DNA of 64,000 nucleotides from Falsiroseomonas sp041690465 (GCF_041690465.1 NZ_JAWLHG010000001.1:62001-126000), one strand, 5' to 3'; counted from the stretch's first letter, positions 50,779 to 61,988 are shown. The notes: generated by a model from the letters alone, not told the origin. Numbers and translations are program-made.

Positions 50779-52833
50779 TTGACCGCCTTCCACAACATCC
50801 ACGCCCATGGCTTCGTCCGGGCCGCCGCCTGTGCGCCGCGGCTGCGCGTCGCCGACCCCGCCTTCAACGCGGGCGAGACGCTGGCCATGGCGCGCCGCGC
50901 GGCGGAGGCCGGCGCCTCGCTGGTGCTGTTCCCGGAGCTCGGCCTATCGGCCTACGCCATCGACGACCTGCTGCAGCAATCCGCCCTGCTGGAGGCGGTG
51001 GAGCAGGCGGTGGCGGGGCTGCTGGACGCCTCGCGCGAGCTTGCGCCGGTGCTGTTCGTCGGTGCGCCGGTGCGGGCGGGCGGGCGGCTCTACAACACGG
51101 CGCTGGCCATCCATCGCGGCCGGCTGCTGGCCGCCTTCCCCAAGAGCTACCTGCCCAGCTACCGGGAATTCTACGAGAAGCGGCACTTCGCCACCGGCGC
51201 CGGCAGCGTGCCGCCCACGCTGCGCCTGGCCGGCCAGGAAGCGCCCTTCGGCACCGACATCCTGCTGCGCGCCCAGGACCTGCCCGACCTCGTGATCCAT
51301 GCCGAGATCTGCGAGGATGTCTGGGCTCCCGTCCCGCCCTCCACCGCCGCGGCGCTGGCCGGCGCGACGGTGCTGCTGAACCTCTCGGCCAGCAACGTCA
51401 CCGTCGGCAAGTCCGCCTATCGCCACGCGCTGTGCCAGGTGCATTCGGCGCGTTGCATCGCCGCCTACCTCTATTCGGCGGCCGGGCAGGGGGAGAGCAC
51501 GACGGACCTCGCCTGGGACGGCCAGGCCATGATCTACGAGAACGGCGCCCTGCTGGCCGAGGCCGAGCGCTTCGCCGCCGAGCCGCCGCTGATCCTCGCC
51601 GACCTCGACCTGGAGCGCATCCAGCAGGAGCGGCTGCGCCAGACCAGCTTCGGCGACGCTGCCGATTTCCACCCGCCGAAGCGCCCCTTCCGGGAGGTTT
51701 CCTTCACCCTGGCGGCGGATCGCGAGAGCGACCTCGGCCTGAAGCGCGAGGTGCCGCGCTTCCCCTTCGTGCCGGACGATGACGCCCGCCTCTCGGAACT
51801 CTGCTACGAGGCCTACAACATCCAGTCGCACGGGCTTCGCCAGCGGCTGGAGGCGACCGGGATCAAGCGCATCGTCATCGGCGTCTCGGGCGGGCTGGAT
51901 TCGACGCAGGCGCTGCTGGTTGCGGCGCATGCCTTCGACCGGCTTGGCCGGCCGCGCAGCGACATCCTGGCCTATACGCTGCCCGCCTTCGCGACCAGCG
52001 ACCGCACCAAGGCCAATGCCTGGAAGCTGATGCGCGCGCTCGGCGTGACCGCGGCCGAGATCGACATGACGCCGGCCTGCATGCAGATGCTGCGTGACAT
52101 CGGCCACCCCTTCGCGGAGGGGAAGCCGGTCCACGACATCACCTTCGAGAATGTTCAGGCCGGTGCCCGCTCTTCGGCGCTGTTCCGGCTCGCCAACCAG
52201 CACGACGCCATCGTGCTGGGCACCGGCGACCTGTCGGAGCTGGCGCTGGGCTGGGCCACCTATGGCGTGGGCGACCACATGTCGCACTACAACGTCAATG
52301 GCAGCGTGCCGAAGACGCTGATCCAGCACCTGATCCGCTGGGTCGCGGAGGAGGAGGTGTTCGGCACCGCGGCGAAGCCCGTGCTGCTCGACATCCTGGC
52401 CACCGAGATCTCGCCGGAGCTGGTGCCCGGCGACGGGACGGATGGCCCGGCGCAGAAGACCGAGGATTTCGTCGGCCCCTATGCACTGCAGGATTTCACC
52501 CTGTTCCACGTCACCCGCCACGGCTTCCGGCCCTCCAAGGTGGCGTTCCTCGCCTGGCACGCCTGGCACGATGCCGCCGCCGGCGCCTGGCCGCCGCACA
52601 CCCCGCCCGAGAAGCGCCTGGCCTATGACCTGCCGACCATCGCGAAGTGGCTGCGGGTCTTCGTCCGGCGCTTCTTCGCCACCAGCCAGTTCAAGCGCTC
52701 CGCCCTGCCCAACGGGCCGAAGGTGAGCTCCGGCGGCTCGCTCTCGCCGCGCGGGGACTGGCGGGCGCCGAGCGACGCTTCCGCGGAGACCTGGCTTGCC
52801 GAGCTGGCGCGGATTCCCGCCCCACCGGGCTGA
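50779..52833 (+). CDS. nadE: Glutamine-dependent NAD+ synthetase
   Basis: A 684-residue two-domain enzyme making NAD+ from deamido-NAD+ with ammonia from glutamine. The N-terminal nitrilase-like domain (1-310) has the catalytic Glu in LFPELGLSAY, Lys in PKSYLPSYREFYE and C178 in HAEICEDVWAP. The C-terminal synthetase domain has the pyrophosphate-binding SGGLDS motif (IGVSGGLDSTQALLVA) and LGTGDLSELALGW. The TTG start at 50779 is favoured because TAFHNIHAHGFVRAAA matches the family N-terminus. It diverges from the VCBS-repeat gene across 122 bases. Confidence 0.95.
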   Translation: MTAFHNIHAHGFVRAAACAPRLRVADPAFNAGETLAMARRAAEAGASLVLFPELGLSAYAIDDLLQQSALLEAVEQAVAGLLDASRELAPVLFVGAPVRAGGRLYNTALAIHRGRLLAAFPKSYLPSYREFYEKRHFATGAGSVPPTLRLAGQEAPFGTDILLRAQDLPDLVIHAEICEDVWAPVPPSTAAALAGATVLLNLSASNVTVGKSAYRHALCQVHSARCIAAYLYSAAGQGESTTDLAWDGQAMIYENGALLAEAERFAAEPPLILADLDLERIQQERLRQTSFGDAADFHPPKRPFREVSFTLAADRESDLGLKREVPRFPFVPDDDARLSELCYEAYNIQSHGLRQRLEATGIKRIVIGVSGGLDSTQALLVAAHAFDRLGRPRSDILAYTLPAFATSDRTKANAWKLMRALGVTAAEIDMTPACMQMLRDIGHPFAEGKPVHDITFENVQAGARSSALFRLANQHDAIVLGTGDLSELALGWATYGVGDHMSHYNVNGSVPKTLIQHLIRWVAEEEVFGTAAKPVLLDILATEISPELVPGDGTDGPAQKTEDFVGPYALQDFTLFHVTRHGFRPSKVAFLAWHAWHDAAAGAWPPHTPPEKRLAYDLPTIAKWLRVFVRRFFATSQFKRSALPNGPKVSSGGSLSPRGDWRAPSDASAETWLAELARIPAPPG

Positions 52834-52902
52834 CCTGCGCAGCCGGCACGGCTCGGCCTGTCGGCGAGTGCCACGGCAAACGTTACTTACCCAGGAACCG
52901 CC

Positions 52903-54297
52903 ATGTTCGATTGCCTCGCCACCCCCGGAACCCCCGCGCCGACGCTGCACGCGGTCGCGCCGGAGGGTCTCGACGCCCTGCTCGCCCGGCTGACGGCGCC
53001 GCAGGCGGCCTTCCTGCGCGCCTCGGGCTTCACCGCCCAGGCGCAGGAGCTTCGCCTGCTGCCCGGCGACGAGGGCATCGCCGGCGCGGTGCTCGGCCTC
53101 GGCGCCGATGCGACGGAGGCCGCCAGCCCCTGGGCCTTCGGCGCCGCCCCCTTCGCGCTACCGGACGGCACCACCTGGATGATCGAGGGGGCGCCGGATC
53201 CGCAGGCCGCGGTGCTCGGCTGGTGCCTCGGTGCCTATCGCTTCCGGATGCTGAAGTCGGAGCAGGGGCGTGCCCCTGCCCGGCTGGTGCCGCCGGCCGG
53301 GACCGAGGCGGCGCAGCAACGTGCGGCGGCGATCCGTCGGGGGCGGGACCTCGTCAACCTGCCCGCCAGCCACCTCGGCCCGGCAGAGCTGGCGGAGGCG
53401 GTGCGTGAGCTCGGCGCGGCGCATGGCGCGACGGTGGAGATCATCGAGGGTGCGGCGCTGGCCGAGGGTTTCCCGGCGGTGCAGGCGGTGGGCGGCGGCT
53501 CGCCACGCGCGCCGCGCGTCGCCGTGCTGCGCTGGGAGGGCGCGAAGGACGGGCCGCTGCTGGCACTCTGCGGCAAGGGGGTCTGCTTCGACACCGGCGG
53601 GCTCGACCTCAAGCCGTCGGCGGCGATGTTGCGGATGAAGAAGGACATGGGCGGCGCGGCGGCGACCATCGCCGCGGCCGAGATGCTGATGGCGGCCCGC
53701 GCGCCCATCCGGCTGCTGCTGCTGGTCGGCGCGGTGGAGAACGCCGTTTCCGGCACCGCCTTCCGCCCGATGGACGTGATCCGCACCCGCAAGGGCCTCA
53801 CCGTCGAGATCGGCAACACCGATGCCGAGGGCAGGCTGGTGCTGGCGGACCTGCTCACCTTCGCTGCCGAGTCGCAGCCGGCGCTGGTGGTGGACTGCGC
53901 GACGCTGACCGGTGCGGCGCGCGTCGCGCTCGGGCCGGACCTGCCGGCGCTGTTCTGCGATGATGATGATCTGGGGAATGCGTTGCTCCAGGCAGGGTTG
54001 CAAAGCAACGATCCCCTCTGGCGGCTTCCATTACAAAAAAGCTATATTTCCTGGCTGGACAGTTCGGTTGCCGACCTGAACAACGTTTCTTCCAAGCCCA
54101 TGGCGGGGGCTATCGTGGCGGCGCTCTTCCTTCGGCGTTTCGTGCCGGAGGGCCTGCGCTGGGCGCATCTCGATCTCTATGCGTGGAACGATCAGTCCCG
54201 CCCGGGGCGCCCGGAAGGCGGAGAGGTGCAGGGGGCGCAGGCCATTGTCGCGGCCGCCCTCAGCCTTTTTTCCGGCGGCCACAACGCGACACGGTAA
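52903..54297 (+). CDS. M17 (leucyl) aminopeptidase family protein
   Basis: A 464-residue cytosolic metallo-aminopeptidase of family M17, cutting N-terminal residues from peptides. The metal and catalytic motifs are GKGVCFDTGGLDLKPS (catalytic Lys, metal Asp), MRMKKDMGGAAA-like, and NTDAEGRLVLAD, the family signature. The N-terminal regulatory domain is shorter than in E. coli PepA. The last quarter (from about residue 355; DNA 53960-54110) uses rare A+T-rich codons unlike the rest of the gene (for example LQKSYISW is encoded with TTA, CAA, AAA and ATT). It follows nadE by 69 bases. Confidence 0.92.
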   Translation: MFDCLATPGTPAPTLHAVAPEGLDALLARLTAPQAAFLRASGFTAQAQELRLLPGDEGIAGAVLGLGADATEAASPWAFGAAPFALPDGTTWMIEGAPDPQAAVLGWCLGAYRFRMLKSEQGRAPARLVPPAGTEAAQQRAAAIRRGRDLVNLPASHLGPAELAEAVRELGAAHGATVEIIEGAALAEGFPAVQAVGGGSPRAPRVAVLRWEGAKDGPLLALCGKGVCFDTGGLDLKPSAAMLRMKKDMGGAAATIAAAEMLMAARAPIRLLLLVGAVENAVSGTAFRPMDVIRTRKGLTVEIGNTDAEGRLVLADLLTFAAESQPALVVDCATLTGAARVALGPDLPALFCDDDDLGNALLQAGLQSNDPLWRLPLQKSYISWLDSSVADLNNVSSKPMAGAIVAALFLRRFVPEGLRWAHLDLYAWNDQSRPGRPEGGEVQGAQAIVAAALSLFSGGHNATR

Positions 54298-54469
54298 CAA
54301 AGCCAAGATGAAACGGGAACTTTCTGGGTCAAGCCGCTCTCCAAGAGGTGCTTCGCGCGAGGACCATTCACGCAACGCCGCATCGCAGAGGCGCGCCAAG
54401 GGACGATCCGGAGCCAAGGCGAAGCCGGAATCGGGCAACCGGGAGAGCGCCCAGGAAGGATTTGAGACC

Positions 54470-54871
54470 ATGGCGACGCAGACCAACCCGGATGTGCTGG
54501 TCGGCATTCTCAGGGACACGGTTGTAGCCCTCGTACGCCGCGACGGGCCGGACCTTTCGGCCCGGCAGCTCGGCGTGTTCCTGACCGTCTACCTAACCGA
54601 CGGGCCGCACACCGTGCGCGGCCTGGCGGCGGAACTGAACGTTTCCAAGCCGGCGATCACCCGCGCGCTCGACCGGTTGGGCGAACTTGACCTCGCCCGG
54701 CGCAAGGTGGACCCGATGGACCGCCGCAGCGTGCTGGTGCAGCGCACCCTGAAGGGCGCCGGCTTCCTGCGCGACATGCGCAGCATCATGGCCGGCGCCG
54801 AGCAGGCCGCGCGGGAGAACCCGCCGACCACCGAGGCCGGCGATGCCAGCTCCCCCCGCAAGGTGGGGTGA
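54470..54871 (+). CDS. MarR-family-like winged-helix transcriptional regulator
   Basis: A 133-residue MarR-type regulator. The winged-helix core is TVRGLAAELNVSKPAITRALDRL (helix-turn-helix, shortened here: LAAELNVSKPAITRAL), with wing residues RRKVDPMDRRSVLVQRT. GGAAGGA 10 bases before ATG 54470 decides the start over a frame open further upstream. The C-terminal Gly/Pro/Ser tail is short. The ligand is unknown. It sits 172 bases after the aminopeptidase; that gap has no gene. The divergence from the ghrA-like operon (stop at 54890) is convergent, so its own promoter or read-through from the aminopeptidase drives it. Confidence 0.85.
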   Translation: MATQTNPDVLVGILRDTVVALVRRDGPDLSARQLGVFLTVYLTDGPHTVRGLAAELNVSKPAITRALDRLGELDLARRKVDPMDRRSVLVQRTLKGAGFLRDMRSIMAGAEQAARENPPTTEAGDASSPRKVG

Positions 54872-54889
54872 ACCGGACTCGCCGCCGGC

Positions 54890-55822
54890 TCAGTAGCCGG
54901 CGGCGAAGTCCACCAGGTTGAGCAGCGGCTGCCCCGCCCGGGCACGGTGGATGTTTTCCACCACCTGGGGGGCGGCACTGGCGGGGATGGTGATGCTGGC
55001 GGCATGCGGGGTCATCACCACCCGCGCATGGGACCAGTAGGGGCGGCCTGGCGGCAGCGGCTCGGGCTCGAACACGTCGAGCGCGGCACCGGCCACCTGG
55101 CCGCTGTCGAGCGCGGCCAGCAGGTCTGCATCCACCACATGCCCGCCGCGGGCGCCGTTGATAAGGAAGGCACCGCGGGGCAGCAGGCCGAGCAGCCGCG
55201 CATTCACGATGCCGCGCGTCGCCGCCGTCAGCGGCAGCAGGCAGACGAGGATGTCGGAGCGAGCGGCCATCGCGGGCAGGCCCGCATCGCCGTGGAAGCC
55301 CTCCACGCCGTCCAGGGCGCGTGGCCGACGGGTCCAGCCCATCACGGGGAAGCCGAGGCCGCGCAGCAGCCCTGCCGCATGGGTGCCGAGCTCGCCGAGG
55401 CCAAGGATGCCGATGCGGCGCTCCGCGGTGACCGGCGCGGGCAGCTCCAGCCAGGTCCGGTCGCGTTGCAGGGCGCGGTATTCCAGGTCCTGGCGGTGGA
55501 ACCGCAGCACGTTCAGCAGCACCCACTCGCCCATCTGGCTGGTCAGCATCCGGTCCACCAAGCGGGCAACCGGAATGCCCGGCGGCGGCCCCGGCGGGCG
55601 GAACAGGTGGTCCACGCCGGCGCCCATCGAGACGATCAGCCGGAGGTTCGGGTAGCGCCGCAGCTCCGCCATGTCATGCGCGGTCCAGACCACCGCCGCC
55701 TCGATATCGGCCGGCTCGCCGGCATCGGGGAACAGGCGGATCTCGAGCGTGGGGTCGAGCGCCAGCAACGCGTCGCGCCACATCTCCATCGCCGCCGCCT
55801 TGGTGGAGAGCAGCACGGCCAT
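54890..55822 (-). CDS. Glyoxylate/hydroxypyruvate reductase A-like 2-hydroxyacid dehydrogenase
   Basis: A 310-residue dehydrogenase of the GhrA branch. The NAD(P) loop is RIGILGLGELGTHAAGLL; the substrate and catalytic residues are in LINGARGGHVVDADL (Arg), FEPEPLPPGRPYWSH and VMTPHAASIT (His). QMGEWVLLNVLRFHRQ is the GhrA-type helix. ATG 55822 shares a base with the stop of the upstream small membrane-protein gene, so it belongs to the yej-like operon. It may reduce glyoxylate or hydroxypyruvate, but the link with peptide uptake is unexplained. Confidence 0.88.
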   Translation of the reverse strand: MAVLLSTKAAAMEMWRDALLALDPTLEIRLFPDAGEPADIEAAVVWTAHDMAELRRYPNLRLIVSMGAGVDHLFRPPGPPPGIPVARLVDRMLTSQMGEWVLLNVLRFHRQDLEYRALQRDRTWLELPAPVTAERRIGILGLGELGTHAAGLLRGLGFPVMGWTRRPRALDGVEGFHGDAGLPAMAARSDILVCLLPLTAATRGIVNARLLGLLPRGAFLINGARGGHVVDADLLAALDSGQVAGAALDVFEPEPLPPGRPYWSHARVVMTPHAASITIPASAAPQVVENIHRARAGQPLLNLVDFAAGY

Positions 55823-56282
55823 CAGGCGGCATCCTTGATCGGGGTTGTGGCAGTCTCGCGCGCGACGAGGCGGACGAAGCCGCGCCAATCGTCGCGGCGC
55901 GTGGCGGCAAGCTTCCGGCCGTCCGGCAGCTCGGTGTAAAGGCTCAGCACGCCCTTCGCCCACAGCGCGTCGAAATGCGCGTCCGATTGCAGCGCAAAGA
56001 GCATGGTGCGATCGAACACGCCGTCCTTCACCTTCGGCTGCACCCGGGTCAGCCACCACCAGCAGCCGGCCACCAGGATCGCGCCGCCGAGGTAGTAGTG
56101 CACCCAGGCGGTGGCCGCGAAGGAGGTGACGAGGATCAGCCCTGCCGGCCACACATTCTCCCAGGTGCGGTACACCGGGCTGCCCGGCGAGTTCATCTTG
56201 CGGATATGCACGCCGAGCTTCAGCTGCTGCCCCTCCAGCAGCGCCCGCATGATCGCGAGCGGCGGTGCCGGCTCCTCCGCGT

Positions 56283-56286
<4 letters not shown>
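55822..56286 (-). CDS. Small hypothetical membrane protein
   Basis: A 154-residue protein of unknown family. Two probable transmembrane helices occur at about residues 47-62 (AGLILVTSFAATAWVHYY) and 66-83 (GAILVAGCWWWLTRV), close enough for a hairpin. The soluble C-terminal part ends in LSLYTELPDGRKLAATRRDDW. The GTG start overlaps the stop of the ABC ATPase gene by 4 bases, and its stop shares one base with the ghrA-like ATG. It is thus embedded in the operon, probably in the same transcript. I do not recognise the function. Confidence 0.7.
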
Positions 56287-57893
<1,607 letters not shown>

Positions 57894-57927
57894 CGCCCGC
57901 CATCCTCCACCGCAGCGCTCGGCGGCC

Positions 57928-58962
57928 TCATCGGCCGCCTCCCGGCAACTTGCGCGGGTCGAAGGCGTCGCGCACGGCCTCGCCGACGAAGATCAGCAGC
58001 GTCAGCACGCCGCCGAGCACGATGAAGGCGGTGATGCCGAGCCAGGGCGCCTGCAGGTTGTTCTTGCCCTGCGCCACCAACTCGCCCAGCGAGGGCGACC
58101 CGGGCGGCAGGCCGAAGCCGAGGAAGTCCAGCGAGGCCAGCACCGTGACCGAGCCCGACAGGATGAAGGGCAGGAAGGTGAGCGTGGCCACCATCGCATT
58201 CGGCAGGATGTGGCGCCACATCACGGTGGTGTCGCCGACGCCCATCGCCTTCGCCGCGCGGACATAATCGTAGTTGCGCCCGCGCAGGAACTCCGCCCGC
58301 ACCACGCCGGTCAGGCCCATCCAGGAGAACAGCAGGAGGAAGACCAGCAGCGTCCAGAAGCTGGGCTCGATCACGCTGGCCAGGATGATCAGCAGGTAGA
58401 GCTGCGGCATGCCCGACCAGACCTCGATGAACCGTTGGAAGCCGAGATCCACCCAGCCGCCGTAATAGCCCTGCACCGCGCCGGCGGCGACGCCGAGGAT
58501 GGAGCTGACGATGGTCAGCGAGAAGCCGAACAGCACGGAGATGCGGAAGCCGTAGATCACCCGCGCCAGCACGTCGCGGCTCTGGTCGTCCGTGCCGAGC
58601 CAATTCTTCGAGGAGGGCGGCGCCGGGCTCGGTCGGCCCAGGTCGCGCACCACCGTGTCGTGCTTGTAGGGGATGAGCGGCCAGACGGCCCAGCCGCCAC
58701 GTTCCTGGAACTCCTCGCGCAGCGTCGGGTCCTTCCAGTCCATGCTGATCGGCAGGCCATCGGGAATGACATCGCTCTCCGCATACCCGACCAGCACGGG
58801 GAACAGCCAGCGATCGTCCACGCGGGCGACGATCGGCTTGTCGTTGGCCAGGAACTCGGCGAACAGCGTCAGCAGGAAGAGGACAAGGAAGATCCAGAGC
58901 GACCAGAAGCCGCGCCTGTTGGCCTTGAAGTTCGCCAGCCGCCGCTGGTTGATCGGCGTCAT
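57928..58962 (-). CDS. yejE: Peptide ABC importer permease YejE-like
   Basis: A 344-residue inner-membrane permease. The N-terminus (NFKANRRGFWSLWIFLVLFLLTL) contains the first helix, then a long periplasmic segment typical of YejE (WLFPVLVGYAESDVI). The EAA loop that contacts the ATPase is YVRAAKAMGVGDTTVMWRHILPN. ATG 58962 overlaps the end of yejB (stop at 58959) by 4 bases, which fixes the start. The protein works with YejB and YejF. Confidence 0.93.
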   Translation of the reverse strand: MTPINQRRLANFKANRRGFWSLWIFLVLFLLTLFAEFLANDKPIVARVDDRWLFPVLVGYAESDVIPDGLPISMDWKDPTLREEFQERGGWAVWPLIPYKHDTVVRDLGRPSPAPPSSKNWLGTDDQSRDVLARVIYGFRISVLFGFSLTIVSSILGVAAGAVQGYYGGWVDLGFQRFIEVWSGMPQLYLLIILASVIEPSFWTLLVFLLLFSWMGLTGVVRAEFLRGRNYDYVRAAKAMGVGDTTVMWRHILPNAMVATLTFLPFILSGSVTVLASLDFLGFGLPPGSPSLGELVAQGKNNLQAPWLGITAFIVLGGVLTLLIFVGEAVRDAFDPRKLPGGGR

Positions 58963-60077
58963 CGGCGGGCTTCGAAGTCGATGCGGGGATCGATGACGGT
59001 GTACATCAGGTCGCCCACGATCTGCATCAGCAGCCCGAGCAGCGTGAAGATGTAGAGGGACGCGAACATGATCGGGTAGTCGCGGCGGATTGCCGCCTCG
59101 AAACCCAGCAGCCCGAGCCCGTCCAGTGAGAAGATGATCTCCACCAGCAGGGCGCCGGTGAACAGGATGCCGATGAAGGCCGAGGGGAAGCCCGCGATGA
59201 TCAGCAGCATCGCGTTGCGGAAGACGTGCCCGTACAGCACCCGCGTCTCGCCGTTTCCCTTCGCCCGCGCGGTGATGACGTACTGCTTGCCGATCTCGTC
59301 GAGAAAGCTGTTCTTGGTCAGCATGGTCAGGCCCGCGAAGCCGCCGATCACCAGCGCCAGTGTCGGCAGCGTCATGTGCCAGAAATAATCCCCCACACGC
59401 TGCCAGAAGGGCCACAGCTCGCTGCCCGGGGATGAAAGGCCGCGCAGCGGGAACCACTGGAAGAAGGAACCGCCGGCGAACAGCACCACCAGCAGGATCG
59501 CGAAGAGGAATCCCGGCACCGCATAGCCCACCAGCACCACGCCGCTGGTGGCCACGTCGAAGCGGCTGCCGTCCTTCACCGCCTTGCGGATGCCGAGCGG
59601 GATGGAGACCAGGTAGATGATCAGCGTGGACCACAGGCCGAGGCTGACCGAGACCGGCATCTTCTCGATGATGAGGTCCACCACCGGCCGGTCCTGGAAC
59701 AGGCTGCGGCCGAAATCGAAGGTCAGATAGCCGCCGAGCATCTCGAGGAAGCGCTCATGCGCCGGCTTGTCGAAGCCGAACATGCGCTCGATCTCGGCGA
59801 CGATGTTGGGGTCGAGCCCGCGCGCGCCGCGATAGGTGCCGACCGGGCCATCGCCGCCACCGGCAGCGGCACCGGGTCCGGGGCCGCCGGGCTGGCGCGT
59901 CTCGCCGCCGCCCTCGCCGGTCAGGCGGCCGAGCGTCTGCCCCTCGCCGCGCAGCTCGGCGAGCATCTGCTCGACCGGGCCACCGGGGGCGAACTGCACG
60001 ACGGCGAAGTTGATCAGGATGATGCCGAGCAGCGTCGGCACCACCAGGATCAGACGGCGGAGGATATAGGCGGCCAC
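58959..60077 (-). CDS. yejB: Peptide ABC importer permease YejB-like
   Basis: A 372-residue permease. It starts MAAYILRRLILVVPTLLGII, a first transmembrane helix. A Gly/Pro-rich insert (residues 45-88; GEGGGETRQPGGPGPGAAAGGG) separates it from the rest; in better-known YejB proteins this periplasmic segment is more ordered. The EAA-like loop is VITARAKGNGETRVLYGHVFRN. Several further helices follow, ending DPRIDFEARR. It is the first permease after the binding protein, with a 9-base gap. Confidence 0.93.
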   Translation of the reverse strand: MAAYILRRLILVVPTLLGIILINFAVVQFAPGGPVEQMLAELRGEGQTLGRLTGEGGGETRQPGGPGPGAAAGGGDGPVGTYRGARGLDPNIVAEIERMFGFDKPAHERFLEMLGGYLTFDFGRSLFQDRPVVDLIIEKMPVSVSLGLWSTLIIYLVSIPLGIRKAVKDGSRFDVATSGVVLVGYAVPGFLFAILLVVLFAGGSFFQWFPLRGLSSPGSELWPFWQRVGDYFWHMTLPTLALVIGGFAGLTMLTKNSFLDEIGKQYVITARAKGNGETRVLYGHVFRNAMLLIIAGFPSAFIGILFTGALLVEIIFSLDGLGLLGFEAAIRRDYPIMFASLYIFTLLGLLMQIVGDLMYTVIDPRIDFEARR

Positions 60078-60086
60078 AGGCGCGCT

Positions 60087-61943
60087 TTAGAGGTTGCGGC
60101 GCGCTTCCGCCAGCGCCTGCTCTCGCCGCGGGTCGATCCACCAGGTGTCGAGGCCGAGGCCATAGCGGGGGTTCCGCACCGGGCGGCCGAACTTGTCCCA
60201 GTACGCGATGCGGAAGCTCTGGATATGCCAGTGCGGGATCATGAAGTGGTTCCACAGCAGCACGCGGTCCAGCGCGCGGGTGCGGGCCACGAGCTCCTCC
60301 CGGTCCGGGGCGTTCACCACCAGCTCCACCAGTTCGTCGATCGCGGGGTCGCAGATGCCGGCGACGTTCTGGCTGCCCTGCTCGCGCGCCTTCTCGCAGG
60401 TGAAGAAGTCGCGCTGCTCGTTGCCCGGCGAGAGGCTCTGGCCGATGCTCTCGATCGTCATGTCGTAGTCGAAGGCATCGATGCGGGTCTGGTACTGCGC
60501 CGGGTCCACGGTGCGCACGTTCACGCGCATGCCGATGCGCTCCAGCGCCTGCACATAGGGCAGGGCCACGCGCTCGAAGGTCGGGCCCTGGATCAGGATC
60601 TCGAACTCGAAGGGCCGGCCCTGGGCGTCGACCAGGCGACGGTCCTGCACACGCCAGCCGGCCTCCTGCAGCAGAGTCAGCGCGCGGCGCAGCCCGGCGC
60701 GGTTGTTGCCGGAGCCGTCGGTCTTCGGCAGCGTGTATTCGGTGGTGAAGACCTCCTCCGGGATGCGGCCGCGGAACTGCTCCAGGATCTCCTTCTCGCG
60801 CCCCTGCGGCAGGCCGGAGGAGGCGAGCTCGGAGTTGGAGAAGTAGGAGCTGGTGCGGGTGTAGGCGCCGTAGAACAGGTTGGCGTTCATCCACTCGAAG
60901 TCGAACAGCTCGGTCAGCGCGCGGCGGACGCGGGCATCCTGGAACAGCGGGCGCCGCAGGTTCACCGCGAAGGCCTGCATGCCGGTGGGGATCTGGTGCC
61001 GGATCTCGTCGAGCTTCACCAGGCCGCGGCGGCGGGCGGGGAAGTCGTAGGCGGTGGCCCAGTCGCGCGCGACATTCTCGGTGCGGAAGTCGATCTGCCC
61101 GGCCTTGAAGGCCTCCAGCGCCACGGTGGTGTCGCGGAAGTATTCATAGCGGTAGGCGCCGAAATTCTGCGTGCCCTTGCAGCTCGGGATGTCCTTCGCC
61201 CACCAGTCGGCGACGCGGTCATAGACCACGCTCCGCCCGGCATCGAAGCGCGAGATCCGGTAGGCACCGGAGCCGAGCGGCGGATCGAGCAGCGGGCGGG
61301 CGAAGTCCCGCCCCTCCCACCAATGCTTCGGCAGTACCGGCATCTGGCCGAGGATCAGCGCCAGTTCGCGGTTGTCGTTGTTGCGGAACTTGAAGGTCAC
61401 GCGCCGCTCGGTCTCGGCCACCGCCTCCGTCACGTCGCCCCAATAGGCGCGGTAGAAGGGGCGGCCGTGCTGGCGCAGCGTGTCGAAGGTCCAGACCACG
61501 TCGGCGGCGGTGACCGGCTTGCCGTCATGCCAGCGGGCGTTCGGGTTCAGCTCGAAGGTCACGCCCATGCGGTCGGCGGGCAGCTCGATCCACTGCGCGA
61601 GGTAGGGGTATTCGGCGGAGGCCTCGTCGGCGCTGGCCTTCAGCAGCGTGTCGTAGATCAGCGTGACGCCGACCGCTGCGGTGCCGCGCAGGATGAAGGG
61701 GTTGAAGCTGTCGAAGCTGCCGAGTGCGGTCAGCGCGATTTCGCCGCCCTTGGGCGCCTCCGGGTTCACCCAGGGGAAATGCGGGAAATCCGCCGGCAGC
61801 GCCGGTTCCCCCAGCAGGGAGAGGGCGTGGGTGCGGATCGCCTCGCCGGGCGCGGCGGAGCCGCCGGCCGGAGTGGCGGCGCGGAGGCCCATCGGCGCGA
61901 GACCGAGGGCGGCGGAGAGCGAGAGCAGGTCACGGCGAAGCAT
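60087..61943 (-). CDS. yejA: Peptide ABC importer substrate-binding protein (YejA-like)
   Basis: A 618-residue extracytoplasmic binding protein of the DppA/OppA type. The signal peptide (MLRRDLLSLSAALGLAPMGLRA) carries twin arginines and a short hydrophobic stretch, so it may go by the Tat route. The mature part has the family domains: FELNPNARWHDGKPVTAADVVW (shortened), PRYGLGLDTWWIDP at the C-terminus, and GTAAVGVTLIYDTLLKAS. ATG 61943 fits the signal peptide better than a TTG at 61952. It is the first gene of the yej-like operon, with 45 bases to the hisN-like gene upstream. Confidence 0.93.
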   Translation of the reverse strand: MLRRDLLSLSAALGLAPMGLRAATPAGGSAAPGEAIRTHALSLLGEPALPADFPHFPWVNPEAPKGGEIALTALGSFDSFNPFILRGTAAVGVTLIYDTLLKASADEASAEYPYLAQWIELPADRMGVTFELNPNARWHDGKPVTAADVVWTFDTLRQHGRPFYRAYWGDVTEAVAETERRVTFKFRNNDNRELALILGQMPVLPKHWWEGRDFARPLLDPPLGSGAYRISRFDAGRSVVYDRVADWWAKDIPSCKGTQNFGAYRYEYFRDTTVALEAFKAGQIDFRTENVARDWATAYDFPARRRGLVKLDEIRHQIPTGMQAFAVNLRRPLFQDARVRRALTELFDFEWMNANLFYGAYTRTSSYFSNSELASSGLPQGREKEILEQFRGRIPEEVFTTEYTLPKTDGSGNNRAGLRRALTLLQEAGWRVQDRRLVDAQGRPFEFEILIQGPTFERVALPYVQALERIGMRVNVRTVDPAQYQTRIDAFDYDMTIESIGQSLSPGNEQRDFFTCEKAREQGSQNVAGICDPAIDELVELVVNAPDREELVARTRALDRVLLWNHFMIPHWHIQSFRIAYWDKFGRPVRNPRYGLGLDTWWIDPRREQALAEARRNL

Positions 61944-61988
61944 GGGCGACAATTAGGGGGTGCGACGGGGCGCCCGCAACCGGCGTGG

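Noticed and set aside
48008..50782. A 924-codon + strand frame with repeated VHVRQ-like text, opposite the VCBS gene
   Set aside because: The repeats are the antisense image of the 171-bp repeats; the - strand frame gives the calcium-loop FG-GAP repeat with conserved residues.
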